A stretch of 6,059 nt of DNA, taken from Lentisphaeria bacterium (GTDB lineage: Bacteria; Verrucomicrobiota; Lentisphaeria; Victivallales; GWF2-50-93). The notes beneath the pieces were generated by a model, which was not told the origin of the DNA, ran no database searches, and saw only the letters and a list, made by a program, of their open reading frames with translations. The first letter of the stretch is position 1; the number at the start of each line of letters is the position of its first letter. The position numbers and the translations under genes are program-made. This document shows positions 5,168 to 6,059 of the stretch, piece after piece. The DNA lies in assembly GCA_020056205.1 (NCBI GenBank), contig JAGVIF010000146.1:1-6059 (forward strand), read 5' to 3'.

Positions 5168-6059
5168 ATTCTATTGTTACGATCGTCTTTTGCGGGACGA
5201 TGGCGTAAAGCTCATTCACGTTATCGTTTGTCATCCTGACGCAGCCATTGCTTGTGGACTGCCCGATGCTTGCCGGGTCCCATGTGCCGTGTATGCCGTA
5301 ACCTTTGAGATTTTTGTCAGTGGCATCAATAGGCGAGAGCGCCATCCATCTCGTTCCGAGAATGTTTTGAGAATCTCCAAACGGTATGACCTTGCCGTCG
5401 GAATACCACACAGGGTCTTTTTGCCTCACGGATATCTCAAATATTCCGGAAGGTGTTCTGTCCTGACGTCCTATCCCAATTTTGTAGACCTTGAATATCT
5501 TTCCGCCGTCCATGAGGTATAATTTGAATTTCGGCTTGCTGACTTTTATTTTCCAGTCGCCGCTGTAAATGCTCAGGGTTTTGCCGGGAAATATCACATG
5601 GCTTCCGGCGTCCATCCTGTTCGCTGTCTGTATGGCGTCAACCGTAGTCTTAAAGAAATCCGCTATTTTTATGAGGTTGTCTCCTTTTTGGATTGTGTAA
5701 AGTTTTTTCTCAGGACAAGGAATGTCGCTCTTAAACATCTCAATATTGGCTCTGCCAAGCAGTTCTTCTAATTTGTCTCCCGCCGGGCTTTCTCCTTCCG
5801 CCGCATCAAGCATATCATACAGAATTTTTCGCGCCTCTATTAAGTTCCCCGAGGCAATAAGGTTTTCCGCCGTCTGAATCTTCCCGCTTATGTCTCCGTG
5901 AAGCAGGGGCGCAAGCTTGCTTTTAGGTTTAGGCTCTACGATTTTCGGGATTTTTTTGTCCAAAGGCGTGATATTGTCAGGAATCGGCAGATCTTTATTT
6001 TTCTTGATTTCCGGACTTGTTTTATCGTTGTCCGCGGAAGGTTTTTCCATTTCGACTAT
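5166..6059 (-). CDS. LysM-containing L,D-transpeptidase (YkuD family), 5' partial
   Basis: Predicted cell-envelope enzyme that forms or remodels peptidoglycan cross-links (3-3 links, or lipoprotein attachment) by a cysteine transpeptidase mechanism. Numbering from the ATG at 6050: a charged, proline-rich linker at residues 1-50; a helical, TPR-like stretch at about 55-105; a LysM fold at about 117-161 (YTIQKGDNLIKIADFF, ending near FPGKTL), expected to bind glycan; then a YkuD domain at about 167-293. The catalytic signature is complete: His254 in GIHGT and SNGCVRM with nucleophile Cys270 and Arg272. The ATG at 6050 has no Shine-Dalgarno sequence, and its frame stays open through the three codons to the window edge. 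The visible protein has no signal peptide or membrane anchor, although the enzyme must act outside the cytoplasm. I infer that the true start lies upstream, with 6050 only an internal Met. The TAG stop at 5166 is 8 bases before accA and overlaps its ribosome binding site. Family assignment is firm; the exact substrate is not. Confidence 0.93.
   Translation of the reverse strand: MVEMEKPSADNDKTSPEIKKNKDLPIPDNITPLDKKIPKIVEPKPKSKLAPLLHGDISGKIQTAENLIASGNLIEARKILYDMLDAAEGESPAGDKLEELLGRANIEMFKSDIPCPEKKLYTIQKGDNLIKIADFFKTTVDAIQTANRMDAGSHVIFPGKTLSIYSGDWKIKVSKPKFKLYLMDGGKIFKVYKIGIGRQDRTPSGIFEISVRQKDPVWYSDGKVIPFGDSQNILGTRWMALSPIDATDKNLKGYGIHGTWDPASIGQSTSNGCVRMTNDNVNELYAIVPQKTIVTIE

Overview
The window is one unbroken run of seven genes, all on the minus strand, so transcription runs from position 6059 towards position 1. 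Base composition is moderate (about mid-40s % GC by eye) and looks uniform. I see no tRNA, rRNA, CRISPR array, insertion sequence or clear intrinsic terminator. No + strand reading frame looks like a real gene.

Order of transcription: (1) 6059-5166, an L,D-transpeptidase with a LysM domain, probably cut off at its N-terminus by the window edge; (2) 5157-4204, accA, the alpha subunit of acetyl-CoA carboxyltransferase; (3) 4207-3722, a GNAT acetyltransferase resembling short ArgA-type enzymes; (4) 3680-2184, a 498-residue protein of unknown function with one central membrane hairpin; (5) 2170-1595, mcsA; (6) 1620-529, mcsB, the protein arginine kinase; (7) 522-1, the N-terminal 174 residues of a multi-pass membrane protein that begins at a TTG codon and runs off the window.

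Gaps are +8, -4, +41, +13, -26 and +6 bases, and several ribosome binding sites overlap the preceding stop codon. This suggests one operon, or two joined at the 41-base gap between genes 3 and 4, which holds a perfect 7-bp hairpin. The first half is housekeeping: wall cross-linking, fatty acid synthesis and an acetyltransferase. The second half centres on arginine phosphorylation: McsA is the zinc-binding activator and McsB the kinase that marks proteins for ClpCP degradation. The ctsR and clpC genes that flank mcsAB in Bacillus are not next to it here; membrane proteins of unknown function sit on both sides instead.

The organism is a bacterium with peptidoglycan, type II fatty acid synthesis and an McsAB system in a non-Bacillus gene order. 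An uncultured phylum such as Omnitrophota or Elusimicrobiota would fit, but this is a weak inference from gene style and not something the sequence proves. The points most worth following up are the unknown 498-residue protein coupled to mcsA and the TTG-started membrane protein that follows mcsB in the same reading frame.
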